Assembly (NCBI RefSeq): GCF_016526145.1
Contig: NZ_JADDUE010000001.1
Coordinates: forward strand, 310,001 to 374,000
Length of the DNA: 64,000 nt
Reading direction: 5' to 3'
DNA from: Saccharopolyspora galaxeae
GTDB taxonomy: Bacteria; Actinomycetota; Actinomycetes; Mycobacteriales; Pseudonocardiaceae
Below are positions 16,240 to 24,695 of the stretch, piece after piece. Numbering within the stretch: position 1 is the first letter of the stretch; every line of letters begins with the position of its first letter. The notes under the pieces were generated by a model. The model was not told the origin of the DNA. It worked only from the letters and a program-made list of their open reading frames with translations, and did no database searches. The translations under genes and the position numbers were made by a program.

Positions 16240-17483
16240 GCGGCTCCTTTCTCGGTCGACTTAGCAGGGGTGTCCGTCCCAGCCGTCCCGGGTGTCGCGA
16301 TGCTGGTCAGGCCGGGACGGTTGGGTTCGGTGGGACGAGTTGAGCCGTCCCGGTGAGGTATGGCGTCCCGCGCTGAGCTGGGCGGAGACGCTTGGGACGG
16401 CGGGGACGCCTCACCCGTGGTGGGTGGGCAGTAGCGGTTCCAGGCGTCGCGGAAGTCGCTGCGGCGGTAGCCCTTGGCTTGGCTGCCGTCGGGGAAGCGG
16501 ATGTTGCCGGACTTGATGTCGAATTCGCCGAGCAGCCGGGCGAGTTTGGCTTGGGTCAGGCCGTGGGTGCCGTAGTCGCTCCAGGGCGCTTCGGGGTCGG
16601 TGTTGAGCTGGCGGACGAGTTCGGCGCTGGCGATTTCGTTGTGGTCGCCGAAGATGGTGCGGCAGTCGACCAGCAGCCGGGTTCGCACGGTTCCTTCGTT
16701 GTCGCCTTGGGTCTCGGCGATGAGTGCGAGGGCTGCTTGGCGGCCGCGGTCGGGCCAGTCGCCTCCGGCGTGGTCGGCGACGGCTAGGAGTGGTTCCCAG
16801 GTGTCGGCTGCGCGGTCTTCCATGGGCATGACCGGCTCGGCACGTTCGAGCTGGGCGAGGTCGCCGCGCAGCCACTTTCCTACCTGTTCGGCGAGTTCGG
16901 TTAGGGCGGGCCGGTCGCGGCGGTGCCGGTAGGGCGCGACTTTTTCGCCGGGTGCGCGGCGGCGCATCCGCACGATGACGGCGCGGTCTTCGATGGTGTC
17001 GGGCATCGTGCCGATCCCGGCCAGGGCGGCCATGGCGAACGTGGGGATGGACTCGACTCGGTTGGTGGCGGCGTCGTAGCGCTTGGCCGGCCGATTGCGT
17101 TGGTGCCCGGCGTTGAGCAGCCCGCGCAGGTCTTCGTTCGCGTCAGCGCTGGCGCCGAAGATCGTGTCGGCTTCGTCCACGAGCATCGTGGGCGGGTCGT
17201 CGCTGATCGATCGGTACACAGCCGCCGAGCTGGCGTTCACCGTCAGGAACGGGTCGTGGCAGGTCGCTTCCACGATGTCGAGCAGGCGGGACTTTCCGCA
17301 CCGCTTCTCGGGTGCGCGGATCACTAGCCGTGGGGCGTGTGCCCATGCGAGTTGTGCGTGCGTGGCGGCGATCCAGAGCACGACGGCGTCGGTGGCGTGT
17401 GGGCTGGGCAGGATCACGTACCGCGTGAGGGCGTCGTGCAGCTCATCGAGCAGCGCGGTGCCTTCGCGGGCGGGTTCGAGCAT
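16236..17483 (-). CDS. DUF3631 P-loop ATPase, replication protein of the element
   Basis: About 415 residues, with a P-loop RAPEKRCGKSRLLD (about 56-69), Walker B TMLVDEADTIF and arginine-finger-like MRRRAPGEK, as in DUF3631 proteins, which resemble the helicase part of plasmid replicases. The C-terminal 60 residues are Pro/Ser/Thr-rich and disordered. GGAGG precedes both GTG 17486 and ATG 17483; I chose the ATG. With the prim-pol gene just upstream it likely starts replication of the excised circle. In other elements the two activities can be fused; here they are separate. Confidence 0.82.
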   Translation of the reverse strand: MLEPAREGTALLDELHDALTRYVILPSPHATDAVVLWIAATHAQLAWAHAPRLVIRAPEKRCGKSRLLDIVEATCHDPFLTVNASSAAVYRSISDDPPTMLVDEADTIFGASADANEDLRGLLNAGHQRNRPAKRYDAATNRVESIPTFAMAALAGIGTMPDTIEDRAVIVRMRRRAPGEKVAPYRHRRDRPALTELAEQVGKWLRGDLAQLERAEPVMPMEDRAADTWEPLLAVADHAGGDWPDRGRQAALALIAETQGDNEGTVRTRLLVDCRTIFGDHNEIASAELVRQLNTDPEAPWSDYGTHGLTQAKLARLLGEFDIKSGNIRFPDGSQAKGYRRSDFRDAWNRYCPPTTGEASPPSQASPPSSARDAIPHRDGSTRPTEPNRPGLTSIATPGTAGTDTPAKSTEKGAA

Positions 17484-17517
17484 CACTTGCTACCTCCGGG
17501 AGTGCGGTGAGGGCGGG

Positions 17518-18528
17518 TCATGCGGTGCGGCCGAAGCCGGACAGCGAGTCGGGACCGTCGCGGTGGCCGCGTTGCCAACCGCGGGCGGCGTTGCGGCGCG
17601 CGGTGGATTCCTCGATCGGCTTGCCCGTGTGTCTGCGGCGCCGGACGGCGGCGGAGACCAGTGCGGCGATGGCCTCGTTCTCGGACCACGGGGCGGTGTC
17701 GTGAACCGCGAGGTTCGCCAGGCGCCGCGCGGAGGCGTAGACCAGGCGCCACCGCTCGCCATCGCGGTTCTCGACCTTGCTCAGTTCGTCTTCCCAGATT
17801 CGGAGCCAATAGCCCGGTGCATGACTGCCCGTCCGGCTCACTTGCAGGTTGGGAGCCTCGGGCGGTCCGATCGACGGGCGCGGCGGCACAACGCGGCGGC
17901 ACAGCCACTCGGGCAGCGGTGCGATGCCGGTCGTGCCGGAAATCCGCGTGTAGCTACCGGCGGAGTCCTCCGGCGGAGCGCTAATCGAAGAACCGGGCGC
18001 GACCACGTAGCCGCCCTGCGCGCGAACATCGATCTGGTAACCCACACGTCCGGTGGCATCGCTGGGCACATCGAGCCCGTGCGCCGTGCGGAAGTACAGA
18101 TGCCGCCCGCCGCTCGGGGTGGCCACGGTCAGCGTCTCGGGCACGGCCGCGCCCTCGGCTGAGCAGAGCGCAGCGAGGGCTCCCAACCCGTCAGCGACGA
18201 GCGCCGCCAGGTCGTGCGCGGCGGGTGCCTTGGGCTTGGGCTTGCGGTCGAGGTCGAGCACGACCAGCCCAGATGGTCCGGCGCTGATCCCGACATTGGC
18301 GCGGGGCGTGTGCGTCCACCAACGCCGGAGCATGGACGGATTCGTGGTCGCGGCGAGGTAGCCATGGCACGGCCGGAGCGCGGTCAGGCACCGGCACTCG
18401 CGCGGGGTGCACTGGTCGGCCTTGCAGCGCTGGCAGTTGCCGAACGGCTTCTTGCTGGACGGTCGTAGCGGGAAGACGTGCAGGCCGTGGCGGGCGAACC
18501 AGAGGGCCAGGTCGAGCGCGTGGTGCAT
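17518..18528 (-). CDS. Bifunctional DNA primase/polymerase (prim-pol), RepPP-like
   Basis: This 336-residue archaeo-eukaryotic-type primase has a zinc-knuckle-like CQRCKADQCTPRECRC (about 32-47), the metal-binding motif LVVLDLD (about 88-94) and the nucleotide-binding SGGRHLYF. Prim-pol proteins replicate one of the main groups of AICEs. The ATG at 18528 is chosen because GGAGGAG lies 6 nt upstream; an upstream ATG at 18552 overlaps the GGDEF stop but lacks an SD. Its C-terminus has several Arg-rich helices. Confidence 0.86.
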   Translation of the reverse strand: MHHALDLALWFARHGLHVFPLRPSSKKPFGNCQRCKADQCTPRECRCLTALRPCHGYLAATTNPSMLRRWWTHTPRANVGISAGPSGLVVLDLDRKPKPKAPAAHDLAALVADGLGALAALCSAEGAAVPETLTVATPSGGRHLYFRTAHGLDVPSDATGRVGYQIDVRAQGGYVVAPGSSISAPPEDSAGSYTRISGTTGIAPLPEWLCRRVVPPRPSIGPPEAPNLQVSRTGSHAPGYWLRIWEDELSKVENRDGERWRLVYASARRLANLAVHDTAPWSENEAIAALVSAAVRRRRHTGKPIEESTARRNAARGWQRGHRDGPDSLSGFGRTA

Positions 18529-18548
18529 GGTGTGCTCCTCCGAGTGGT

Positions 18549-19151
18549 TCATGCGGCGTGGTCGGGTGGCGGCAGGTCGCGGACTCGCCGAGGCCGGGCG
18601 GTGCGCAGCGCGGGCGGCCGCCGCCGGGCGTGCTTGGCCCGGTACATCCGGCGGTCGGCGGCGCCGAGCAGGTCGCCGAGCGGTGTGCTGGCGGTGCCGG
18701 TGGCGAAGCCGACGCTGCCGAGTGCGGTGAGGCGCTGATCGGCGACGTGCAGCGGCTCGGCGAGGGCTGCGGTGACCTCCTCGGCGCGTTGCCGGGCGTG
18801 CGATCGGTCGGGGATGTGTCCGAGGTGCACGGCGAACTCGTCGCCGTGCAGCCGCACGGGCTGCTCACCGGGCGCGACGACTTCGGCGAGGCGTGCACCG
18901 AGCGCGGCCAGGACGTGGTTGCCGAAGTCGTGGCCGTGGGTGTCGTTGATGGCTTTGAACTGGTCCAGATCGATCAGCAGCACCCCGACCAGCCCGGACC
19001 GGGTGCGGCGAGCGCGGCGCTGGAGGGCGGCGCGGTTGCCGAGCCCGGTCAGCTCGTCGGTGTGCAGGCGACGGTCCAACACAGCGGCCGTCGCGCTGGC
19101 GATCGCGGCCCAGCCAACAGCGGCCAACGGCAGCAGGAACTCTGCGAACAT
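18549..19151 (-). CDS. GGDEF-domain protein of the element, membrane-anchored
   Basis: 200 residues: one N-terminal TM helix (about 5-25), then a GGDEF domain starting DELTGLGNRAALQRR, with the metal-binding LLIDLDQFKAIND and signature RLHGDEF in place of (R)GGDEF. The first glycine is His, so cyclase activity is uncertain, although several active cyclases tolerate variation there. C-terminal DRRMYRAKHARR is typical. GGDEF proteins are recurrent AICE genes and may tie transfer to c-di-GMP; the role is not established. AAGGAG lies 9 nt before the ATG. Confidence 0.85.
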   Translation of the reverse strand: MFAEFLLPLAAVGWAAIASATAAVLDRRLHTDELTGLGNRAALQRRARRTRSGLVGVLLIDLDQFKAINDTHGHDFGNHVLAALGARLAEVVAPGEQPVRLHGDEFAVHLGHIPDRSHARQRAEEVTAALAEPLHVADQRLTALGSVGFATGTASTPLGDLLGAADRRMYRAKHARRRPPALRTARPRRVRDLPPPDHAA

Positions 19152-19238
19152 GGGTTGGCACTCCTTGTGAGGGGTGAAGTGGTCCCGCCCGTCGGTGCTC
19201 CGGCCAGAGACAGCCGGGCGGGACCGCGGCTCGTTCGG

Positions 19239-19496
19239 TCAGCGGTTGCGGCGGTTGTCGCGGGCGACGCGGCGGTAGGCGTTCCACGCCTTGAGCCCGA
19301 TCCGCGGCCGTAGTCCGGTGCCGCCGCAGGGCGGGCAGTGGCGGATCGCGCGGATGAACGGGGAGCGCAGCTTGCCGGTGCCCTCGCAGGTGCGGCACGC
19401 CTTGAACGGCCAGATCTTGCAACTCGCGACGTAACCCAGAGTAAACAGAAGCAGGATGGCGAGCAGGAACATGGTGGTGGAGCCGTCGGGGGTCAC
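19239..19496 (-). CDS. Small membrane protein with DnaJ-like CxxCxGxG zinc motif
   Basis: 85 residues: one TM helix (about 9-26) followed by two CxxC(x)GxG units (CRTCEGTG and CPPCGGTG), a DnaJ-type zinc-ribbon pair, and a basic tail. The start is GTG at 19496, fixed by AGGAGG 5 nt upstream. It lies between the translocase and GGDEF genes. Function unknown; a zinc-stabilised partner of the transfer or membrane machinery is possible. Confidence 0.75.
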   Translation of the reverse strand: MTPDGSTTMFLLAILLLFTLGYVASCKIWPFKACRTCEGTGKLRSPFIRAIRHCPPCGGTGLRPRIGLKAWNAYRRVARDNRRNR

Positions 19497-19538
19497 AGGT
19501 GCCTCCTGGGCGGTTTTTGAGACAGGTCGGCCCGGGCG

Positions 19539-19625
19539 CCTCTAGGCACTAGGGCGCTGGTGGTGATGGGGATGGGTGTCTAGCGGGGTCTCTAGACCTA
19601 GAAGCGGCCACCTCTAGACCTAGAG
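19539..19625. promoter_or_regulatory. Candidate clt (TraB recognition) repeats
   Basis: CTCTAGACCTAGA occurs at 19590-19602 and 19612-19624, exactly 22 bp apart, with a related CCTCTAGGCACTAG at 19539-19552. The cluster lies just past the 3' end of the FtsK/TraB-like gene, where clt loci bound by TraB have been mapped in Streptomyces plasmids. The sequence itself does not match a known clt. Confidence 0.45.
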
Positions 19626-19637
19626 ACCTGGCGAGGG

Positions 19638-21890
19638 CTAGGCGGCACCGCTGCCACGGTTACGCTCCGCTACTTCGTTGGCGACCTCGGCGCGGGTGAT
19701 GCCGATGCGGCTGGCGCCCTTGCCGTCGTCGGTGCTGCCCCAGACTTGGGCGGTGCGGATGCCGTGCCGCTTCAAGGCGGCAGTCAGATCGGCGGCTTCC
19801 CGGTAGGTGCCGTACACGTCGGGGCGGAGCTCGTAGAGCCGGGCAATCACGCGCTCGTTCCAGACCTTCTTCTCGGTCTCGGGCACCACGGTCAGGATGT
19901 CGTCGAGCAGCGTGTCCCGGCGGATGTCCTCTTCGGACTCCAACTGTTCGCCGATGGCGTGGCCCGACAATGTTCCGGCCTGCTCCCGCAGGTGCCGTGC
20001 GTAGGCGGCGATCTTGTCGGCGGCGGGTCCGTCGAGTCCGGCCACCGACCGCACGATCTGCGCATCGCTGCCTTCGCCGACGAGGTAGCCGATGCCTTTG
20101 TCTTCCCACGCGAAGGTCGTGGCGCGCACGCCTTGCTTGTACTTGGAGGTGCCGAGGACCATGTCGTTTTCGGTCTGTCCTTGGACTTTCAGGCACAGTC
20201 GGGTGGAGGCGTTCGCGGAAATCCCCGTGGGTAGGGATTTCGCGTCGGGTCGTTGGGTGGCGAGCATGAGCACGATGCCGAGTGCGGGGCCGCGTTTGAC
20301 GAGGTCGGTGCAGATGTCTTCGAGTTCTTCGCCGTAGTCGGGGTGCTCGAACCACACCTGGCACTCGTCCACGCCGATGACGATCGGCTGCAATCCGAGC
20401 GAGGGCTTGCTGGCCAGGTCGGGGGTGACCTTGTTTTCCGGGCACATTCCCTGCTTGGCCAAGTCCCGGATCAGCTTCGCCCGGCGCCGCAGCTCCTTGC
20501 GGAGTCCGCGCATGTCCGCCACGGCTTTGTCGATTTCCTCCGGCTCGTCACCGACGCCGTGGACGTGGGTGACGGGTTCGAGGGGGTCGAGATCGCCGGT
20601 GCCTTTCAGGTCGTAGGTGTGTAGCTGCGACCGCGGGTCCAACGCGGCGATGAGCAGAAGCTCGCGTAGGGCGAAGGTTTTGCCCATGCGCGGGATCGCG
20701 CCGATGACGACGCTGGTGAACATCAGCCGGAGGTCGACCCATCGGCCGCGCTGGTCGGTGCCGAACGGCTGCGACTGGAACAGATCGACCTGAGCGCCTT
20801 TGCGCAGCTTCCAGGCCGGTTGCGCGGCCTTGCGCATGTCCTGATCCCCGACCCACAACACCAACCGGCCCGCGTGCTCGCTGTTGTCGGATTCGGGCCA
20901 CACGCAGCCGACGGGGCGGCGCAGCCCGGAGGCGAGTTTGGCGCGGCGCTCCATGATGTCGCCCGGGATCACACCCGGCGGCAGGTCGATATCCGCACGC
21001 CAACCCTTGCCATCCCGCGCGATCGGCCGCGGGAACCCGACCCCGGAACCGCCTTTGCCGAGTGCTTGGTTGATCAGCGAGATCCCGAGCGAGGCCAGCG
21101 CGGTTTCGACCGCACCGGAGGTGAGCTTGGGGACCTTGGTCGACTCCACCGCCCGCGAGGCGATCGGCTTGTCCGAGGGGGCTCCCAACCAGCCCAGCCC
21201 ACCGACCAGGGCGGCCACCGACACCCACTGCACCAGCGACGGCAACAGCTCATAACCCAGCACGATCGCGGCGATCCCGGCCGCGCCGAGACCGGCCGCC
21301 AAGGCTGCTCGGGCACGGACTCGGCCGTCCCGCTGTTGCGAGAGCTTCAGATATTCGGCGGCGTCCTCGCGCCGGGCGGAGGCGTGCCGGACGGCGCGGC
21401 CCTCGGCGTCGCCGATCCACCGAGATACGGCTTGGATCAGGCGCAGGGTGCCCTGCGGAACCCGCGCGAGGATCCGTCCGAGATAGATCGGGCACCGCAC
21501 CGCGTGATAAGCGCTGGTGTGTCCGGCGTAGCCGAGCGCCCACCGGGCTGTGGCCTGGAATTCCTGCGGGTCCTTGGCCCACGCGGGCAGGATCGGCAAC
21601 CGCTTCTCCGACCGCGCCAGCGAGTTGCTGGGCTCGGACTTCGCTTCGGGCTGGTCGACCTGCGGCGAGTCGATGACCTCGCCCTCGATCACCGTCGACT
21701 CGCCGGAATCCGGCTCGGTCGACTCTGCCGCGCGTTCGTCCTCGGGTGCCTCGGTCTCGCGGGACTCGTCAGCCGGTCCGGCCGTGGCGCTGTTGGGAGT
21801 GTCGATGCGTTCGGACGGCAGCCGCAGCACTCGCGCGGTGTCGGGTTCCTGCTGGGCCTGGTCGTGGTGTTCCTCGTGGTGCTGGTTCAT
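19638..21890 (-). CDS. traB: FtsK/SpoIIIE-type conjugative DNA translocase (TraB/TraSA)
   Basis: The 750-residue protein has an acidic, Gln/Glu-rich N-terminus (1-95), two TM helices (about 190-235) and an FtsK motor with Walker A AIPRMGKTFAL, Walker B VIGVDECQVWFEH, and LATQRPDAKSLPTGI. A C-terminal winged-helix-like domain ends the protein. In actinobacteria one such hexameric protein moves double-stranded DNA between mycelial cells. The ATG at 21890 has GGAGG upstream and overlaps the stop of the DUF2637 gene. Confidence 0.93.
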   Translation of the reverse strand: MNQHHEEHHDQAQQEPDTARVLRLPSERIDTPNSATAGPADESRETEAPEDERAAESTEPDSGESTVIEGEVIDSPQVDQPEAKSEPSNSLARSEKRLPILPAWAKDPQEFQATARWALGYAGHTSAYHAVRCPIYLGRILARVPQGTLRLIQAVSRWIGDAEGRAVRHASARREDAAEYLKLSQQRDGRVRARAALAAGLGAAGIAAIVLGYELLPSLVQWVSVAALVGGLGWLGAPSDKPIASRAVESTKVPKLTSGAVETALASLGISLINQALGKGGSGVGFPRPIARDGKGWRADIDLPPGVIPGDIMERRAKLASGLRRPVGCVWPESDNSEHAGRLVLWVGDQDMRKAAQPAWKLRKGAQVDLFQSQPFGTDQRGRWVDLRLMFTSVVIGAIPRMGKTFALRELLLIAALDPRSQLHTYDLKGTGDLDPLEPVTHVHGVGDEPEEIDKAVADMRGLRKELRRRAKLIRDLAKQGMCPENKVTPDLASKPSLGLQPIVIGVDECQVWFEHPDYGEELEDICTDLVKRGPALGIVLMLATQRPDAKSLPTGISANASTRLCLKVQGQTENDMVLGTSKYKQGVRATTFAWEDKGIGYLVGEGSDAQIVRSVAGLDGPAADKIAAYARHLREQAGTLSGHAIGEQLESEEDIRRDTLLDDILTVVPETEKKVWNERVIARLYELRPDVYGTYREAADLTAALKRHGIRTAQVWGSTDDGKGASRIGITRAEVANEVAERNRGSGAA

Positions 21891-22750
21891 GGGGACACCT
21901 CCGGAGGGTCGGTGTGCAGCAGGTGCGTGAGTGCGGCGCCCATGCCGAGCACGGCCACAGGCAGACAGGCGACCAACGTGGTGATCCACCAGGGGGCGGT
22001 GGTCATGTCGGTGGCGGTCATCAGGTGATAAGCGATCTGGCCGAGCGCACCCAATGCGAGCGAGCCGAGCGCGGAGACCTTGGCGAACCGGCGAGCGCGC
22101 TGCGGCACGCGGCCGGACAGCCACACGCGCAGGGCGTAGGCGGCGTAGGTCTCGACCCCGATCGGCAGCGTGATGGCCGTGTTCACTTCGAACCCGGACC
22201 AAATGCCCGGGAGCGGGTGCACGATCCCGAACCCGGTCAGCCCCCCGAGGCCGACCCAGCCGGACCAGATCGCCACGAACGCGGGCAACGCCAGCAACAA
22301 CACCGGCCACCGCGGCACCGGCCTACCAACCACCGGCGGCCCCGGGCTCGCATGATTGCTGACCTGCTCCGAACCAACCGGCTCCGGCGCGATCTGAGCT
22401 GTCGGTTCGTCCGGCTCGTCGGCATTGGCGGAACCGGACTCGGCAGGCTCCGGGCCCGGGGCGTGCTCGTCGTCGTGTCCCTCGGGCAGTGGTTGCGTCG
22501 GTTCGTCGCTGGATTCCTGCGAGTCCGCCGACGAAACCACGTGCAGACGACCCAGGTTCGCCGTGTGCGGCTCTGGCGCGGCCGTGTCGAGCAGGTCCAG
22601 AAGCGTGTTGGCCTTCTTCGCGCCGATCCGCAGTTCGGACATCAACCGGTTCCGCGACGGCAGCTCACCGAGGTCGGCGGAGAGCTGGCGTGCCTGCGGC
22701 AGCAGGTCGTCCACGGGGACCGGGTAGGCGCTTTTCGTCGCCGTCGTCAT
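21887..22750 (-). CDS. DUF2637 (SpdB-like) membrane protein with N-terminal helix-turn-helix
   Basis: 287 residues: an N-terminal HTH-like segment (LGELPSRNRLMSELRIGAKKA, about 27-46), a long acidic Pro/Glu/Ser-rich linker (60-135) and four TM helices with WSGWVGLG, typical of DUF2637/Spd proteins involved in spread of actinomycete plasmids within the mycelium. The ATG at 22750 overlaps the preceding stop (ATGA) and has GGGAGGT upstream. It is coupled to the translocase gene. Confidence 0.85.
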   Translation of the reverse strand: MTTATKSAYPVPVDDLLPQARQLSADLGELPSRNRLMSELRIGAKKANTLLDLLDTAAPEPHTANLGRLHVVSSADSQESSDEPTQPLPEGHDDEHAPGPEPAESGSANADEPDEPTAQIAPEPVGSEQVSNHASPGPPVVGRPVPRWPVLLLALPAFVAIWSGWVGLGGLTGFGIVHPLPGIWSGFEVNTAITLPIGVETYAAYALRVWLSGRVPQRARRFAKVSALGSLALGALGQIAYHLMTATDMTTAPWWITTLVACLPVAVLGMGAALTHLLHTDPPEVSP

Positions 22751-22986
22751 CGGGCCACCTCCCAGTTCAGTCGCGGCGCCGGGACGTGTTCGGCGATGTA
22801 GTCGACGGACACGATCGCGGCACGCAGCAGCACGACCAGGGCGAACGCACACAGCGCGGTGGTGCGCACGAGCCCGGAGCACAGCGACAGCACGATCAGC
22901 AGCGCGATCGGCAAGGCCACTTGCCGCACTCCCCGGAACGTCACCCGCACGGGTGCGGCGACGAGCCGGAACAGGCGCACTAGCAT
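22747..22986 (-). CDS. Small two-helix membrane protein of the transfer operon
   Basis: 79 residues with hydrophobic helices at about 25-40 and 44-62. AGGAGG stands 6 nt before the ATG, and the 3' end overlaps the DUF2637 gene by 4 bp. Position and size fit the Spd (plasmid spread) membrane proteins, but no family signature is visible. Confidence 0.75.
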   Translation of the reverse strand: MLVRLFRLVAAPVRVTFRGVRQVALPIALLIVLSLCSGLVRTTALCAFALVVLLRAAIVSVDYIAEHVPAPRLNWEVAR

Positions 22987-23070
22987 CGAATTCCTCCTGA
23001 TTGATCAGGCATTGGTTGGGAGCCCCGGCCCAGCGCGGTTCTTGGCGGGACGGCTGGGCCGGGGGCACCG

Positions 23071-23241
23071 CTACTTGCGGTTGGGCTTCCAGTTCCTCGC
23101 GGTGCTTTCCAAGAACTTCTGCTCGGTCGTGGCGTTGCCGTGCTGGTCGATCGGCCCGCGGTACCCGCCCGCGCGCTGATCGAAGAACTTCGTGTCGGCA
23201 GGGGTTTCGGGCTTGCCGTCGGGGCGTCGGGTCTGTGCCAC
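23071..23241 (-). CDS. Small hydrophilic protein (56 aa) of the transfer operon
   Basis: A short gene starting with GTG at 23241 (AAAGGA 8 nt upstream) and ending with TAG at 23071. The product starts MAQTRRPDGKPETPADTKF and ends KPNRK; it is soluble, basic and rich in charged residues, with FFDQRAGGYRGPIDQ in the middle. Similar short proteins precede the spd genes in other elements, but function is unknown. Codon use and spacing support that it is real. Confidence 0.65.
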   Translation of the reverse strand: MAQTRRPDGKPETPADTKFFDQRAGGYRGPIDQHGNATTEQKFLESTARNWKPNRK

Positions 23242-23292
23242 GAGGAATGTCCTTTCTGGACAGTGAAGCGAGTGAACGGGTGCGAGAGCGGG

Positions 23293-23478
23293 TCAGTCGA
23301 AGGTGATGTCGCCGAAGATGACCTCGGCCTGAATGCCGACCACGGCCGACCCGAGATTGACGTTGATGGCGCTGTTGCCGGACTCGGAGATCGCCGGATC
23401 GTCGTGGTGCGTGCCCGCGGCGATGTCCTCGGCGGTGTAGCTGCGGCCGTTGACCTGGATGGCGAAGTCGCTGCTCAT
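23293..23478 (-). CDS. Small acidic hypothetical protein (61 aa)
   Basis: The start is ATG at 23478 with AAGGA just upstream. The product has SSDFAIQVNGRSYTAEDIAAG, then a glycine/valine-rich, beta-prone C-terminus (VGIQAEVIFGDITFD). No recognised domain. It is co-oriented and closely spaced with the other transfer-region genes. Confidence 0.65.
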   Translation of the reverse strand: MSSDFAIQVNGRSYTAEDIAAGTHHDDPAISESGNSAINVNLGSAVVGIQAEVIFGDITFD

Positions 23479-23495
23479 GAAGTCCTTCTTCCTGG

Positions 23496-23897
23496 TCAGG
23501 CAGCAGCGGGCTGCTGCTGGTCGGGGTTGTCGGGATCGCAGGTCCAGCACTGGCGCGTGGTGGTCGGCAGGCAGTGCCCGGCATCGCGGCCGCAGGTGCG
23601 GCAGGTGCGCCGGGCGGTCATGGCTTTGCGCAACGTACGGCGCTGGGCGATGGTCGGAATGCGCTTCGGCTGGGCGAGGTCGAGCCGGTACAGCGCGGCC
23701 CACGCGCGGCCGCCGCGCCACTCCAGCAACGCGGCCGGTTCGTGACCGCCGGGGCACAGCTCCGCTGCTCGCAGTTGGCGGCGGGTCGCCAGCCCGGACG
23801 GGGCACCGCGGAATGGGAACGCCGGAAGGCCAGCAGAGATCCAGCCCAGCTCCCAGCGGCCGTCCCAGAGCCGCACCCACCGCAGCCGCCGACTCAT
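23496..23897 (-). CDS. RRQRL-motif zinc-binding protein
   Basis: 133 residues. The segment LATRRQLRAAEL corresponds to the RRQRL motif of a protein family recurrent in AICEs, and a C-terminal treble-clef-like set of cysteines (CRTCGRDAGHC...CWTC) should bind zinc. The ATG overlaps the stop of the upstream gene (TGATG). Role in transfer unknown. Confidence 0.75.
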   Translation of the reverse strand: MSRRLRWVRLWDGRWELGWISAGLPAFPFRGAPSGLATRRQLRAAELCPGGHEPAALLEWRGGRAWAALYRLDLAQPKRIPTIAQRRTLRKAMTARRTCRTCGRDAGHCLPTTTRQCWTCDPDNPDQQQPAAA

Positions 23898-24181
23898 CAG
23901 GCGGCCTCCCCGCGCTCCGCAGCGGACGGAGAGTCGGTCTCGGCGGTGACCAGCCGCAGCACCGCGTTCCCAGCCCGCCGCTGGTAACGGCGCAACCGCA
24001 CCCGCTCGCCCGAGCCCATCACCGACCACACCTGCGGCGACGCTGGCCGCTCCGGCGCTCCCAACTCCTCGGAGATCACGGCCTCCCAGTAGTCCCGCAC
24101 GCTCAGCCGCTCCCATTCCTCCAGCGGTGATTCGCAGTCGGCGAGCCCGTACGGGAAGCCGTCCATGTCCAGCTCGGTCAT
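23897..24181 (-). CDS. Hypothetical protein, first gene of the transfer operon (94 aa)
   Basis: 94 residues, acidic N-terminal half (LEEWERLSVRDYWEAVISEEL) and basic C-terminal half (RVRLRRYQRRAG). AAGGAG stands 5 nt before the ATG. It is the first gene downstream of the palindromic operator at 24204-24230, so it should be directly controlled by the divergent GntR protein. Confidence 0.65.
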   Translation of the reverse strand: MTELDMDGFPYGLADCESPLEEWERLSVRDYWEAVISEELGAPERPASPQVWSVMGSGERVRLRRYQRRAGNAVLRLVTAETDSPSAAERGEAA

Positions 24182-24203
24182 CTCAACTCCTTCGGAATGT
24201 CGT

Positions 24204-24270
24204 AAGACATCTCAGATGTTTGAAGACATTAGGGAGGGTTGAGGGTGGTGTCAACCCCATGTCTCAAGAC
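24204..24270. promoter_or_regulatory. Operator cluster between the transfer operon and the GntR gene
   Basis: ACATCTCAGATGT (24207-24219) is a perfect 13-bp palindrome. AAGACAT occurs at 24204-24210 and 24223-24229, and inverted within ATGTCTC at 24259-24265, followed by GTCTCAAGAC. The array fills the divergent promoter region, as KorSA-type operators do. TAGGGT (24279-24284) is a good -10 box 6 nt before the GntR GTG. Confidence 0.6.
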
Positions 24271-24290
24271 GGTTTGGGTAGGGTGACCCC

Positions 24291-24695
24291 GTGGTCGAGA
24301 GCGCTCCTGACGAGGACAAACGCCCAGCTAGCCGCCGGGTCGCCGAGGCGTTGCTGTCGCAGATCGAGTCCGGTGACCTGCGACCGGGGGCGGCGTTGCC
24401 GACCTACCGGGGTCTTGCCGACGAGTTCGGCGTGGCGGTCAACACGGCTATGGCTGCCGTGCGGCTCCTCCGCGATCGGGGTGCGGTCACGATCCGGCCG
24501 AACGCCGGGGCGCAGGTCCGGGACCGCGCGGAGGATGTCGACTTCGCCGCCGAGCTGAAGAAGGTCCGAGCCGAGGTCAGCGACCTTCGCGCCGAGGTCC
24601 GTCGGTTCGATACCGCGTTGGAAGATCTCGAAGCGCAGATCGAGTCCTTGGCCGAACACGCCGACGAGGCGACCGACACGGGGCGCACTAGCTAA
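24291..24695 (+). CDS. GntR-family repressor (KorSA-like)
   Basis: 134 residues: a winged helix (residues about 13-75, LRPGAALPTYRGLADEFGV and AVTIRPNAGAQV) followed only by a coiled coil (about 82-122), with no ligand-binding domain. GntR repressors lacking an effector domain, placed opposite the transfer operon, control replication and transfer in AICEs such as pSAM2. The GTG start lies 6 nt after a TAGGGT -10 box, so the mRNA is probably leaderless. Its 3' end overlaps the convergent small gene by 8 bp. Confidence 0.85.
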   Translation: MVESAPDEDKRPASRRVAEALLSQIESGDLRPGAALPTYRGLADEFGVAVNTAMAAVRLLRDRGAVTIRPNAGAQVRDRAEDVDFAAELKKVRAEVSDLRAEVRRFDTALEDLEAQIESLAEHADEATDTGRTS

